Below are positions 52,469 through 64,000 of a stretch of 64,000 nucleotides of DNA, piece after piece (positions within the stretch are counted from its first letter, which is position 1; the number at the start of each line of letters is the position of its first letter). The notes under the pieces are model-generated. The model made no database searches. It was not told the DNA's origin and saw nothing but the letters and a program-made list of their open reading frames with translations. The position numbers and the translations under genes were made by a program. The stretch is from Delphinapterus leucas (taxonomy: Eukaryota; Chordata; Mammalia; Artiodactyla; Monodontidae): positions 4,337,784 through 4,401,783 of the forward strand of contig NW_022098063.1 of assembly GCF_002288925.2 (NCBI RefSeq). Reading direction: 5' to 3'.

Positions 52469-53756
52469 ATCCATTATGGGATATTTTTAAAGAAAATGAC
52501 ACCCCCGTGTTTTTTTTAATGTTACCTTAAAAATGCTTTACATTTACTTAGTGGAACAAAGCTTACGTTGACAGCCATATTACCTTTCGGGAGGTTAAAT
52601 AAGCCAGTACTTTCTTCTGTATTTAAAAATTTGCTTAAAGGTATTGATAATTTTTGTAGTTAATACCATAATCTTTGCTTGTTTGTACATATGGTGTATT
52701 TTTTGTTTTTATTTTAAGGTATTTGGGTTCAGAGTTTTAACACTCAGGTCTCACTTGTGGGTAAATAACGTACATTGCTTTTGTGTGAAAGGTGGGCCAA
52801 CCCATTTTATTAAAATAATTTTTTTTTTTTTACTCCAGTTGACCTTTAAAGTAAAATTGGCTACTTTTTTTCAGGAATGCTGGTGATACCTTAAATTTTA
52901 GTGGAGAAAATAAACACCTGAAATGTATCCCTTTTCTGGTTTCCTCACCTGCTTCTACATGCCTCGATTTTAAAATCTTACAGCCACTTCTAGAAGCCAC
53001 GTGTAATCCATTCTCTTACAGGCTTTAGTGAGTCCCTGAGAATTTTAAGTGTTGAAAGTTAATAATTAGGAGGAAAGATAGGAACAGTTTGCTTAAAAAA
53101 TTACCTTGTTACCTACTTTTGCTTCAGAGGGTAGTCGAGAAAAAGTTTTTGCAGTTTGAAAATGCTAATACTCAAAGGGTAAATGTAACTCATAGGCATC
53201 AGATGGTCAGAATGTGGAAGCATTAAGGTGGAAGCATAAGGCATCAGCCCAATGCACAACACCAGGAAGCCCAACGTGAGTGTCCAGCATGAGGAGAAGT
53301 AGTCTACTTAATGTGTCCAGGTGTTAACAGTGGAGAAGTTGTTTGCAGCCAGGATATGGGAGAAGATGCAGCTGGCACAGGTTTGGAACCTGTTATGAAT
53401 TGACTCTCTTTGTTTTGAAATACTTTATTATTCTCTTTGATCATTTAAACGGTAAAACATATGATGGAAAGCTGACTTCTTGGGGGGGATTTGCTATAAA
53501 CGAGTTTGAAATTTTTATTGCGTCTTCATTTTATAATTGTGTCGTGGTTTCTGCTTAACTAGTTTAATCTGTCGTTGAAGTTAAAGGTATGGGGGAAAGA
53601 ATTGATTCTGTGAGGTGGCAGTGTTCAGATAATTAGCAAATATTATTGACCCCGCAAATGGAGTTTGACATAGAAAATTGCATTGCTTGGCCTATATTGC
53701 TTCTTTACCTTTCTAAGTCATCATTACTTTTTTTCCCCATTATATCATGCTACTGG

Positions 53757-53955
53757 GTAGTACTGTCCCATAGACCTTTCTATAATTATAGAAATGTTTG
53801 ACCCTGCACCATACAAGATGGTAGCCACTAGCCATATGTGGCTCTTGAGAATTTTAAATGTGGGTACTACAACTAAGGAAATGAATTTTAAATTAAATTT
53901 TAATTAAATTTAAATGGCCACATTTGGCTAATGTTTACTATATTAGCAGAGTTAT
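53757..53955. repeat. MER-type DNA transposon remnant (copy 2)
   Basis: Shares with the copy at 51303 the motifs 'tactgtcccatag', 'tagccactagccatatgtgg' and 'ggccacatttggctaatg'. It is more degraded and partly expanded with TTAAA-rich sequence. Confidence 0.55.
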
Positions 53956-56203
53956 AGAGAAATATTGATTCCGTTATGTTTTATTCTTAGTTCTACCATC
54001 TTGATTGTTTTCCATCAGGCTCACTTCCCAGAATATCCTTAGATCTGTCCTGTTTTCTTTATTGCCCTGAATATATATTCTATTGATTGTTTTTATGAAA
54101 ACAATGGTAGAAGTTAAGACAGATGAAATAAAAGTTCTTTAGCAGATATATTGATTTAATATTTTGTCTGATATAAGTTCAGTGTGATGCTTTACACCTT
54201 GTTTTTTTTATTATTATAAAAACAAAAGAGGTTTACAGAAAAGGGATAAAACTTTTTTTCTAAAATTTCTGAACATGAGGCCAAAGTCTGGGTGTCACCA
54301 GTGTATGTGTTAAAGCGTGATTTTACTGGCATAATTTACTTTTGTTTTTCCCCATTACTTAATTGATCACAATCTTCTATTCATAAAACCAATAATTCAT
54401 TTTTTAAAAAACATTGTTGAGATTAGTTATCCATTTTAATTTATATCACCTAGTTCATGTGTGGAAGCATGCAATTAAATATGAATTTCCATTTGTTTAA
54501 ACTTGACCACTGTACTATATATATCACTTCCAGAATTATTTGGCTTGTTTTTTCACTAAACAAAATTTTCATTGGCATGTGTTTTAAAAGTAGCTCTGCT
54601 GCTTATTTTATTATGTGCCTGCTGTGGTGTGAAATATCTTGTATTGCATGTTTTTAGAATTATTACAAGAGTATATTTTATGTAGGATTTTCAAATTTTT
54701 ATGGGGCAGATTTTTTTGTATGCTTTTTTGGATATGTTTTAAAATGTGAAGGTTAAAAATATCTTTAAATATTTTGAAAATTTAAAATAGTGCAGCTGCA
54801 TGTTTGTTGCATAAGAAGCTTTGGGGGCTTAATGCCATTTTGCATGGTGTAAAGTCACTTCAAATGAATAATATCGTGGGCTGATCACTAAATTTTACCT
54901 GTAGTGATTTATGTAGTGATATGCCAGATATCTTTTAAGACAGTCTTCAGTGATGATAGTAATGTTGCCAAGGCAATATTAATATAGCTGTTTAAAGACC
55001 TTTTCTAAATGTCGTATACTAAGTTTAGCCATTCACTTTTGGTACTGGATACATAGTAGTATGAAAGAAGGCTGTAGGTTAAAAACTTTGTGTTTATATT
55101 TAGGAAGTTATTTTGCGGGCAACCAAGGCTACATACTCAAATTTATACAGAAGAGGAGGGAACATGATAGGCATACACCTGTGTTAAACAGACTACCCCA
55201 GATTCTTGCGAACCTGTGGGTAAGGGCTGTCGTGCCTTGGTTTCTTGATTTGTTAAAATCAGGATAATACTGAAGAAGAGTGTGATGTTTAAGGTCATTC
55301 ATTGTGTTATTTATATATTGTAAAGTTATCTGTAATTTTTTTGGTGTATCTTCTGGCTTACTGAATTAAATAATCTTAATGATTCTTTTTTTCAGGTCAT
55401 AAGAAGATATTAAATGGTTGGTTCCTCTTAAAGTCACTAGATTCTAGATCTATGAATGAGCTTTTTACTCTTTTATAGATTGCACTCAATTAACTAATGA
55501 TTTTGCCTACTGAATTTTCTAGATAAAACAATACTACAGTGGGATACCCTCTCTTGCGGTGGTTCTTAACAGTTTTGTGGTCACATATTCTTTTGAGAAT
55601 CTGATAAAAGCTATGGGTTGTTTAACCAGAAAATATGTATGGATACATACATGTGAAATTTTGCATATAATTTCAAATAGTTTACCAAACTATTTGAATC
55701 TTCCTGGAGTCAATCCATGAACCCTGGCTGGGTTAAGGACTCTTGCTCTTTTATGTATAAACTCAGTTCCTATCAATGAGCCAAGGCTGTGTTCATTTAA
55801 ATGCAAGCCAAATTCCTTTGGGAATGATATATGAAATTAACTATAAATGTTAATTGTATAATTTCAAAAGATCTTGACCCTGTGTAGTATTGTATTATAT
55901 GTTTTGTCCACATATCTGTTTGATTTAATATGGTTTTTATATGGGATTTATTACAGAATAATTTCATTCCTTTTTGATTTGATCACTGTTTAATAACTTG
56001 GGCTTATCTTTTGTATGCCAAGGAAAAACCATTTTAAAAAAAGCATTTTCAGTACATAAATTGATTTATATGGAGCCACTCTGAGTATTATGTTTTTGCA
56101 ATATATTTGTAGTTATGTATCTTTCCAAAACATGACTCCTTAGTTTTCATTCTATCCATTTTCCTACTGATGTAACTAAACAAGGACTTAACTAATTACA
56201 CAG

Positions 56204-56529
56204 GCTGGAAGCGCAATTCATTGACCCCTAGGACAACTACTTTTCCGTGTCCTGGCTGTGAGCATGATGTGGATCTTGGAGAACGGGGAATCAACGGTCT
56301 GTTTCGAAATTTCACTTTGGAAACTATTGTTGAAAGATATCGTCAGGCAGCCAGGGCAGCCACAGCCATTATGTGTGACCTTTGTAAACCACCACCTCAA
56401 GAATCCACAAAAAGTTGCATGGACTGCAGTGCAAGCTACTGCAATGAATGCTTCAAAATTTATCATCCTTGGGGTACTGTAAAAGCGCAGCATGAGTATG
56501 TGGGCCCAACTACGAATTTTAGACCCAAG
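56204..56529 (+). CDS. TRIM36: TRIM36 exon 3: RING completion and B-box 1
   Basis: Encodes residues 100-208. The last RING ligand pair is C115-x2-C118 ('[16 protein letters not shown]'), about 58 residues after C56. B-box 1 follows with C157, C160, C171, C174, C179, C182, H187 and a further H196 ('[20 protein letters not shown]', '[13 protein letters not shown]'). All expected zinc ligands are present. The acceptor is …acacag|GC and the donor AAG|gtaagt; the exon completes the Gly codon started in exon 2 and leaves phase 0. Small differences from the human protein as I recall it are conservative (for example Y186, V192). Confidence 0.97.
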
Positions 56530-58074
56530 GTAAGTGAAGTTTCTATTAAGTTAGAGTATTAAACTTAATATGATAAGATAAATTGTAACAAGTCTAGAAC
56601 CTGACGGTAAGAAGGGAAATAACTTTCAAAGCTGGAACAAGAAATTAAGGCCTAGTGGTTGGAGTTATTTAGTATGTTGCTAAACATCCCCAAAGCTTAG
56701 AAGGCAATATTATGGTTCACTCTATTACAATACAGTGTGATACAATGCAATATATGAATGTTTGTAATGATAACTGAGTAAGAGAGGAAAGGTGATGTCA
56801 GATATACTGTCTAAGATTGAAATGGTTAAAGTTAAAAAGCTTTTGTGCTTTAATATGATAAATCCATAATTGTCTAAAAGATGTGATTGGGAAACATTCT
56901 GACATTTTTAGTTACCTAAAACTGTATTATGAATAAATAAGAGTAACTACAGCCTAATAGTTTGAAGCTTATGATATAATGGTTATATAGTATTTAAAGT
57001 GGAATTTGCATTTCTTAAATATTCTGGGTAATTTCTATAGTAACGTACAGAAAAACTTTATGAATGAATGAAGTTATAGATGAAACAAAATAGTGAATAG
57101 TGTAATTCACTATAGTCAAATTCTAAAAAGGTGTCTCATCCTATAGAATATTTGCCTTATAACTTTGAGTTCTTGCATTCCTTGCAGAAAGCCTGACTTT
57201 ATATTCTATTTTAAATGTAATGGCTTTGAGAATGTAGGAACCTGGGCATGCTTAGAAATTTGAAATCTTTTCCAGTTTTTCTCCTGGAGCTACACATTGG
57301 TATTAGGACTTTTTATAATGGAATTAAAAAAAATTTTCTCTAAGTTATCAGACCAGTTGTAGTTGCTTAAAATCTAATCTTTTGGAATAATGGGCAGCTT
57401 TTTGATTTCCATTAACACACTAGTTTAAAAGAATCCTCCTTCTTTTCCAAATGAAAACAGCTACATTATGTAAAAATTCAGCGTAACTATGATGATAGTT
57501 TACAGAGTAAACAAAAAGGTAGAAACTTAAATCAGGAGAACACAGTTCTAAATTTGGTCAGTGTGTATGCAATCAATATGTAAAAGCAAACATCTGGAAG
57601 CTTATAAAGTGTTCCAAGACTCTCTTAGTAACAGATTTCTTGTGAGGATAATGAGGCTATGGGTCCTCATAAGTTATTTGTTATGATACCTTAAAAAATA
57701 TTGATCATGATCATTAAGAATTTACTAGTCATTATGATCAGAGGACCTTTCTAGCTTGTTTAAGCATTTCACTTAAGTCTTACAGGAAGTAAATTTTTAC
57801 CTTCTTATCACCAGGTTTAGAGGAAATAACACATAATTAATTGACCGTTTGAACCCTCAAATTGAAAAAGAGTAATTCTAATGTAGAGAATTCTCATATA
57901 ATGTACCAAATGCTTTTATTTCTTTTTACACTTCCATTACTTTAAATGGCTTTATTTAGTGATTTCATAAAGCAAATCTTTGTGTTTTGGGACTTTATCC
58001 AATTACTTGAAATCTTTTGAGTGCCATGTAACCTATGAAGACCCTTAATCCCACTTTTATTCTTTATTCAATAG
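56530..58074 (+). other. TRIM36: TRIM36 intron 3
   Basis: A 1.5-kb AT-rich intron with a GT donor and an AG acceptor (…tctttattcaatag). No repeat or exon recognised inside. Confidence 0.9.
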
Positions 58075-58221
58075 ATTTTAATGTGCCCAGAACATGAAAC
58101 GGAGAGAATAAACATGTACTGTGAATTATGTAAGAGGCCAGTTTGTCATCTCTGTAAGTTGGGTGGTAATCATTCCAACCACCGTGTAACCACTATGAGC
58201 AGTGCCTACAAAACCTTAAAG
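58075..58221 (+). CDS. TRIM36: TRIM36 exon 4: B-box 2
   Basis: Encodes residues 209-257. The type 2 B-box ligands are all present: C212, H215, C224, C227, C232, C235, H241 and H244 ('MCPEHETERINMYCELCKRP', 'VCHLCKLGGNHSNHRV'). The exon is 49 codons, phase 0 at both ends, with AG and GT (AAG|gtagaa) borders. The donor is weaker than the others in this gene because it lacks the usual AAGT after GT. Confidence 0.97.
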
Positions 58222-58655
58222 GTAGAACTTATTTTTAGAACTAAATTTTGATCCTTTATAACTTTAGACCTTTAACTTTTTCTGTATAAAATCATACTGT
58301 GCATATTGTGTGGTCTGTTTTACTGAAATGAGTTAATAATCTAAAGTGTTACTTAATGATCTATTAATATTAGGTTGTTAGTATTTCTGACCAGGCAGCT
58401 CTTTGTCCTACTGATATCTAGTTCTGAGGAAAGAGAGGGATGAAGGACACTTCATTATGATCCATCCCTACATGAGCCCAATGCCACGACATTGAGTGTG
58501 GTTACGGGAGTGACACACTTTGAAGGGTAGTAGCTGTTTTAAGACACTTGATTCTTATTGCTGCCAATAGAATTAGTATAAGCATTTTTGTTTATTCTGG
58601 TGGGTTCCAGCTAAAACTGAGTTATTTACTGTCTGTTAACCTTATACACGGCCTT

Positions 58656-58858
58656 TTTTTTTTTTTTCGGTACGCGGGGCTCTCACTGTTGTGGCCTCTC
58701 CCGTTGCGGAGCACAGACCCCGGATGCGCAGGCTCAGCGGCCATGGCTCACAGGCCCAGCCGCTCCGCGGCATGTGGGATCTTCCCGGATCGGGGCACGA
58801 ACCCGTGTCCCCTGAATCAGCAGGCGGACTCTCAACCACTGGGCCACCAGCGAAGCCC
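58656..58858 (-). mobile_element. CHR-type SINE, short cetacean subfamily, in TRIM36 intron
   Basis: Antisense full-length copy: T run, 'cggtacgcggggctctcac', body, and head end 'gccaccagcgaagccc'. Flanked by near-identical repeats 'acacggcctttt' (about 58646) and 'acatggcccttt' (58859), consistent with a target-site duplication carrying a later mutation. ORFs on both strands here are SINE-derived. Confidence 0.93.
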
Positions 58859-58979
58859 ACATGGCCCTTTTAAAACTTTTAAATTTGATAATCTACAGCC
58901 AAGTAGGCAGTGGTATAGTGCTTTTTTTGTTTCATTCTTTTTTCCTTTTTAAAAGGGAATCAATTCATTTATAAATCTA

Positions 58980-59501
58980 CTACCCATTTAAATTTTTGAT
59001 TCCTTTAACAATATGTGTATGCATTTTTTGACCTGTATCTATTTTGCATCTATACATACAGTTTCATATTTTGTGTTTTGTATGTCTGACATGCTCAGTC
59101 CTCCCTCTACATTGAACACATGGGTTACAGTATTGTTGTTTTATTGTCCATCCTCATTTACTAATTCTGTTATCTGTGTCATTACTAGGTCAATTTTGAC
59201 TGATTTTTCTTATCATTATGAGTTGTATTCCCCTCCTCCTTTGCAAGCCTGGCAACTTTTGATTGGCTGCCAGGTATTGTAAAGCTCACCTTGTTGGGCA
59301 CTGGATATTTTTATATTCCTAAAGATATTCTTGAGTTTTCTTCTGTTGTGTGATGAAGTTACTTGGGAACAATTTGTTCCTTTTTGGTCTTGCTGTTAAG
59401 CTTTGTTAGGACAGAGCAGCATTTTGTTCTAGGACTAATTTTATGTGATTATTGAAGTAAAGCCGTTTGTTTACTCTTCCCAATGCCCTATGAATTTTGA
59501 G

Positions 59502-59534
<33 letters not shown>

Positions 59535-60130
59535 TCTGGCTGGTGGGGAACAGACATTATTTCCGGCATGTGTGAGCTCTGAAATTGTTCCTTCTAATTC
59601 TTTGGGGTGATACTTGCCCTGGCCTGTGGCAATTTCCTCACACATAAAAATTGGTCAAAGCTCATATGAATAAGCAAGGGGGCTGCTTGGTAAATCTCTG
59701 GAGTTCTTTCTCTTTATGGCCACCTGTTCTTAGGTGTTATGTTTTATAAACTCTGGCCTCCCCAGACTCCCAGCTTCATCACCTCATCTCACGGGAGATC
59801 CTGGGCCCCATTTGAGTTCTCTGCACCAGGCCTGGGAAGCCTTCTCCTGACAATAAGCTGAGAGCAATCATAGGCTCATCTTGTTTCCCATCCCTCAGGG
59901 ACACTGTTTTTTGTTTCTTGATGTCCAGTGTCTTGAGAGCTGTTTCATTTATTCTGTTAGGATTTTTTAGTTGTTTCAAGTGGGTGAGTAAATCCAGTCT
60001 TTGTTTCTCTGTTGTGCCTCACAGTGGCAATAACACTGTTTGCTAATTTTAACTTTGACACCTTTTTCGTTTGTTTCTTATTGGTTGGATATTATATAAG
60101 TTGTCCAAAATTTTTTTTTCTGTTACTTGG
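58980..60130 (-). repeat. LINE-1 (L1M) 3' region, antisense
   Basis: The composition and motifs such as 'tgttgggcactggatatttt', 'cattttgttctaggactaat' and 'tagttgtttcaagtgggtga' resemble antisense old L1 3' UTR sequence. A T29 run at 59504-59532 may be the tail of a separate small insertion. Confidence 0.5.
59504..59532 (+). repeat. T29 homopolymer
   Basis: A run of 29 T in TRIM36 intron 4. It could be the tail of an antisense retro-insertion, but the sequence to its right is not a recognisable SINE. Confidence 0.9.
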
Positions 60131-60422
60131 AATCAATATTTGACAATAGCATACACTTAAGTTATCCTTTGCCTTGTTGTTAATTTCTCCCATTTATGTT
60201 TCACACTTTTAAAACTGAGACTCCATAATGGATTTTTCCATTTATTCACTTTTTAGTAAGAGTAAAATTATTCAGTTTTGCTGAAAGTAGTAAACAGATC
60301 TCCCTAGATCTTCCTTTTTACTTGTTTTAGATTTTAAGCTGAAGGCCTTCATGATGTAGGTGACATAGGTAGGTTTATAATATCATTTTCATTTTTACTC
60401 ACTTGAGTGTTGCAGGAAGAGA

Positions 60423-60572
60423 GCTCAAACTCTGCTGGGTGTTAGAATCACCTGGAACACTTGGTAAAACTATGGAAGCCAGGCCTGTACTACTTTAATG
60501 ACCTTGGGCCTCTGTGTTCTTTATGGACTCTCAGGAGACTGATGCACACCAGCATTTGAGAACCACTGCTCT
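60423..60572. repeat. MER5A-type hAT DNA transposon remnant
   Basis: 'ctcaaactctgctgggtgtt', 'agaatcacctggaacacttg' and the terminal 'atttgagaaccactgctc' fit the family. Confidence 0.75.
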
Positions 60573-62412
60573 AGAGGAAGCTTTTAGCAACTTTGGGGTC
60601 CTTGAGAATTTAGCCTCTGATCAGTTCCTAGAGAACTGGGGTCCTAATAACACTAAAGGATTTAAACCTGCTTCTCACGTTAGATGAACTTCTTGGATAA
60701 AACGCCTAGTATCAGTGTCTGGTGCATATACTTTTTTGAGGATTATGAATAAATGGGCCACTGATTCTTGGTTAAGACAGATCTAGTCTTAACACAGACT
60801 GCCTAAGTTTAAGGGGACTGAGAAGACTGGAGCCATCTCAGATAAAGGCTGTGGTTGGCCAGAGACTTGGTCTAAGCATCACAGCTCACTGGAACCACTT
60901 AGACCTTGGATGGTGTTTCTGAATTCTATCCTCTATTCTTCTCTAGCCTATTTAGCACTGTTAACTTAAGCTGTTTCAGAGCTAAGCCCTACTTCAGTTT
61001 AAATGGCCAAATTCCTTTCTTTGCTACCATAGCTAAAAGAGTGCCAGCCCTCATACGCCGTAGGTCTGGTCCTAACATGGGCCTGACAGTGGTGGTATTG
61101 GGGGAACTATCATCCTCCTTGCAGCTTGGTGCTGAGGAAGCACCTCTCAGCCTGTGACATCATGGTTACTGTGTGGTGAGGAGTTTTCTAGTTCAGCTAT
61201 TGACTATGTGATATTTGTACTCAGGGAGCTTTGGTTTCCTTATCTGTAAAATGCTGGATTAAAATGCAGGATTTTAATGTCTCTTCCTATCCTTAACATC
61301 CTATGATTTCCTTCTTGGTCCCATCCTGCCTTGAGCTCTCAGAAATCTTGTTCCTCTGCCTAACAGGTCTTTCCTCTGTCCCTCCAGTGAGCCATCAAGG
61401 AAACTCACTGGGTCTGATCGCTGGGTGTCCCAAAGAGTTAAAGATGGGCCATGCTGGAGACCTGTCACTTTGATTTCTGCATACGTTCTCTTACCCTGTA
61501 ACATGGTCTAAGTAAAAAAAGAGGACGATGATATAAGAAGGAGACTCACTTCTTCAATTCCTAGGAGCTTTGCCCCTCTTCTTCCTAACTCTTTTCAACC
61601 CTTAGTCCAGTTGTGAGCAAGAAATGTTCAGATCCTCCTGTCAGGGCTACAGCATGGGAGGTGTTTTCTGGATGTTCTTATTCTCACTTAGTCTCAGGAT
61701 ACATTGTCTCTTACTGCTTTGTACCCCGTGGTGCGTCAGGGTATTATTGTTTGTTTTTAAATGTATTTCAGGTATATTAATGTTTTCTGGGCTACACTAG
61801 TGATCTCACCAAAATCTATGACATTATTTCTATGGTAAACTATACCAGTTTCAAAATGACTACTTTATGAACAAACTATTCAATAAGCTCTTGAAGTTAC
61901 CTATTTTTATAAATCTGTGTTTTCGTTATTGTGTATTGTGTAATTGTTTAGTGAACATCTAGGCTGGGATGGACTCTGAAGATTATTTTGGAAGGGTCTT
62001 TGTTGTTCTTCCTGTTGTGTGTGGGGTGTGTGTGTGTGAGAGTGAATTATAAAATCTGGCGGAAGACAACACTATTTGGATTGCTGCTCTTCCATCTACT
62101 TAGAAGCCTTGGGAGGAAGCTTTCTGGGAGTGATGATGAGGCAACAAAAATATACTATTTGTGTATTCAGGAGTTTTTACTACTCTGACCATCACTACCT
62201 TGTTCTTTTTTCTAACTGCTTCTAATCCCTCATGTATCTTTAGGCCTGTGTGCTCAATGCCAGTGACTGTTTACCCTGGGTTAATAATGATAATCACCAT
62301 TGTTGATTTTACTGTCTGTTCATCATAGGCTAGAGAAGAGGATACTGTGTTAAAAGAAATTCTGGAAGGCCTTTGTTACACTTCTATTTCTGTTTCTAAT
62401 ATATTCCAATAG

Positions 62413-62508
62413 GAAAAGCTTTCAAAAGATATTGATTACCTTATTGGCAAGGAGAGCCAGGTGAAGAGTCAGATTTCTGAACTGAACTTGTTAATGAAAG
62501 AAACGGAG
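62413..62508 (+). CDS. TRIM36: TRIM36 exon 5: start of coiled coil
   Basis: Encodes residues 258-289 ('EKLSKDIDYLIGKESQVKSQ' through 'LLMKETE'), a leucine- and charge-rich helix that continues from B-box 2 and opens the TRIM coiled coil used for antiparallel dimerisation. It is 32 codons, phase 0 at both ends, with acceptor …ccaatag and donor GAG|gtaagt. A further TRIM36 exon was not found in the remaining 1.5 kb. Confidence 0.96.
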
Positions 62509-62869
62509 GTAAGTGATAAGCTGATTTGCATATTTTTCACTTATTCATTTAGACATTCATTTATTCATTCATAAAATCCAGAGGGTATTATTTGAGCTGG
62601 GAGTACAAAGTTGTGTTAGATCTCACTCCTGCTTTTCTGGGACTAAGAAAACAAATGTAAAATATAATGCTATGTGATCAGTGCTGATAGAGGCTGTGAT
62701 TAAATGATATTGGAACACAGAGGAAAGAATGACTAATTCTTTATGTGGCAGTTAATGAGTTCTCCAAAGTAGCAATATAAGGAAAATGATAGCTTTTATG
62801 ATTATCTGTTTACAAAACTAACAGATTGCATTTGAAAAATATACTATATGTCAATAAGACCAGGTTTAT

Positions 62870-63345
62870 TTAAGTTTCCAGATACTCCGAAATATATTCC
62901 TGTCACATATGTTCACCAAAAAACACGTATTAAGATGTTCTTAGCTGCATTATTTGTGATAGCCACAAAACGGAAAGTACTCAAATGTTCATGAACAGTG
63001 GAATATAAATAGCAGTGAAGGATGAATATCTACAACTGTGTGCAACAATGTAGATAAGTCTGGCACTAATATTGAAAGGAAGATGCCAAATACAAAGGAG
63101 TACATGCTGAGTGATTCCAAGACAGGTGAAACAAGACTGTGTTGTTCAGGATAGGAGTTACTGAAGAGAGAGAGGATTAGTGCCTGGAAAAGTTCTAAGG
63201 GTGGCTTCTGGGATACTGGTAATATTGTTCAGTCTGGATGCTGGTTACATGGGTGTGGTTGCAAAGCCTCACTGATCCTTACACTTATATGTACATTTTC
63301 CTCTTTGCATATTATACTTCAATAAAAAATTTTAAAAACTGATAG
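62870..63345 (+). repeat. LINE-1 (L1M) 3' UTR, sense
   Basis: Motifs include 'tatttgtgatagccacaaaa', 'gttcatgaacagtggaatat', 'gatgctggttacatgggtgt' and 'ttatacttcaataaaaaatt' with a terminal AATAAA. Degenerate. Confidence 0.75.
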
Positions 63346-63602
63346 CACTTTAAAAATACAGTAAGAGAAGATAGGACTGGGTTATTTTAAAATTCCTAAT
63401 AGTCTTCACTGATTTTGATCCCTATTTCTTTTCTCTATTTGAAATAAACTGAAGAGCCATTACCCTTGACCACTTTATGTTTTGTAATTAAATATAAAAA
63501 TATTCTGGCTAGTATGAGACTGTCATTTCTTACAAATTTTTTTCAAAAATGGGTAAAAATCATTGAAAAATTATGTGAATTAGCACCATATTACCAGTAA
63601 AT

Positions 63603-64000
63603 TTTTTTTTGAATTTTATTTTATTTATTTTTTTATAGAGCAGGTTCTTATTAGTCATCGATTTTATACACATCAGTGTATACATGTCAACCCCAATCTC
63701 CCAATTCATCACAACACCACCCCCACCCACAGCTGCTTTCCCCTCTTGGTGTCCATACGTTTGTTCTCTACATCTGTGTCTCAATTTCTGCCCTGCAAAC
63801 TGGTTCATCTGTACCATTTTTCTAGGTTCAACATATATGCGTTAATATGCGATATTTGTTTTTCTGACTTACTTCACTCTGTATGACAGTCTCTAGATTC
63901 ATCCACGTCTCTACAAATGACCCAATTTCGTTCCTTTTCATGGCTGAGTAATATTCCACTGTATATATATACCACATCTTCTTTATACATTCATCAGTCA
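63603..64000 (-). mobile_element. LINE-1 3' end, antisense, runs off the window
   Basis: A-rich tail (as T-rich, about 63602-63640) followed by antisense L1 3' UTR motifs: 'attttatacacatcagtgta', 'ccaatctcccaattcatcac', 'tggctgagtaatattccact' and 'atatataccacatcttcttt'. It is less diverged than the L1M pieces, so this is a younger L1 whose 5' part lies to the right. Confidence 0.85.

Larger units (their letters stand above)
48923..56203 (+). other. TRIM36: TRIM36 intron 2
   Basis: A 7.3-kb intron with GT and AG ends. It contains a young CHR SINE, an L2 3' end, a CA microsatellite and two related MER-type fragments. No additional TRIM exon was recognised. The minus-strand ORF of 153 codons at 49904-50365 shows no domain features. 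Confidence 0.9.
58222..62412 (+). other. TRIM36: TRIM36 intron 4
   Basis: A 4.2-kb intron with GT and AG (…atattccaatag) ends, containing a young antisense SINE, an antisense L1M 3' region, a T29 run and a MER5A remnant. No exon recognised inside. Confidence 0.9.
37173..64000 (+). other. TRIM36: TRIM36 gene, 5' part (two first exons plus exons 2-5)
   Basis: TRIM36 is a RING-type E3 ubiquitin ligase of the MID1/TRIM9-like C-I TRIM class. In the literature it is linked to microtubules, the cell cycle and the sperm acrosome. The window carries first exons 1A and 1B and shared exons 2 to 5, in frame and with consensus splice sites. Using exon 1A these encode residues 1-289 of a protein known in human to be about 730 residues. 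The rest of the coiled coil, COS box, FN3 and B30.2/SPRY domains must lie to the right. The coding sequence shows no frameshift or stop. Confidence 0.95.

Overview
This window is nuclear DNA from a mammal, almost certainly a cetacean. The strongest clue is a set of little-diverged tRNA-derived SINEs that begin like 'gggcttccctggtggcgcag', several with exact target-site duplications. This is the CHR-type SINE of whales, dolphins and hippos, and the short subfamily ending in 'cccgcgtaccgcaaaa' is typical of Cetacea. Older LINE-1, L2, MIR and MER fragments fill most of the remaining non-coding DNA. The window holds no bacterial genes, operons or CRISPR arrays.

Two protein-coding genes lie in tandem on the + strand. 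At the left edge is the last coding exon of PGGT1B, the beta subunit of geranylgeranyltransferase I (3117-3298), followed by its 3' UTR. A gene-poor stretch of about 34 kb follows. It contains CHR SINEs, an antisense LINE-1 that keeps its 5' end but has lost its reverse-transcriptase core (about 26420-30890), and many older repeat fragments. TRIM36 starts at 37173 and runs off the right edge. The PGGT1B-TRIM36 neighbourhood matches the order I recall from human 5q22.

TRIM36 has two alternative first coding exons, each in its own CpG island. Exon 1A (37173-37235) begins MSESGDISEF and exon 1B (46570-46596) encodes MEGDGSNSL. Both end in phase 0 and can splice to the shared exon 2 (48688-48922). 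Exons 3 (56204-56529), 4 (58075-58221) and 5 (62413-62508) follow. Together they encode the interrupted RING finger, B-box 1, B-box 2 and the start of the coiled coil. The COS, FN3 and SPRY parts known in this family lie beyond the window. All splice sites are GT/AG and all junction phases agree.

The most interesting observations are the dual TRIM36 promoters, an uninterrupted (CGG)17 tract about 1.2 kb upstream of the exon 1B start codon, an RFX X-box-like palindrome between that tract and exon 1B, and an unidentified, protein-like but broken sequence in the intron between the two first exons. I found no convincing novel multi-gene system.
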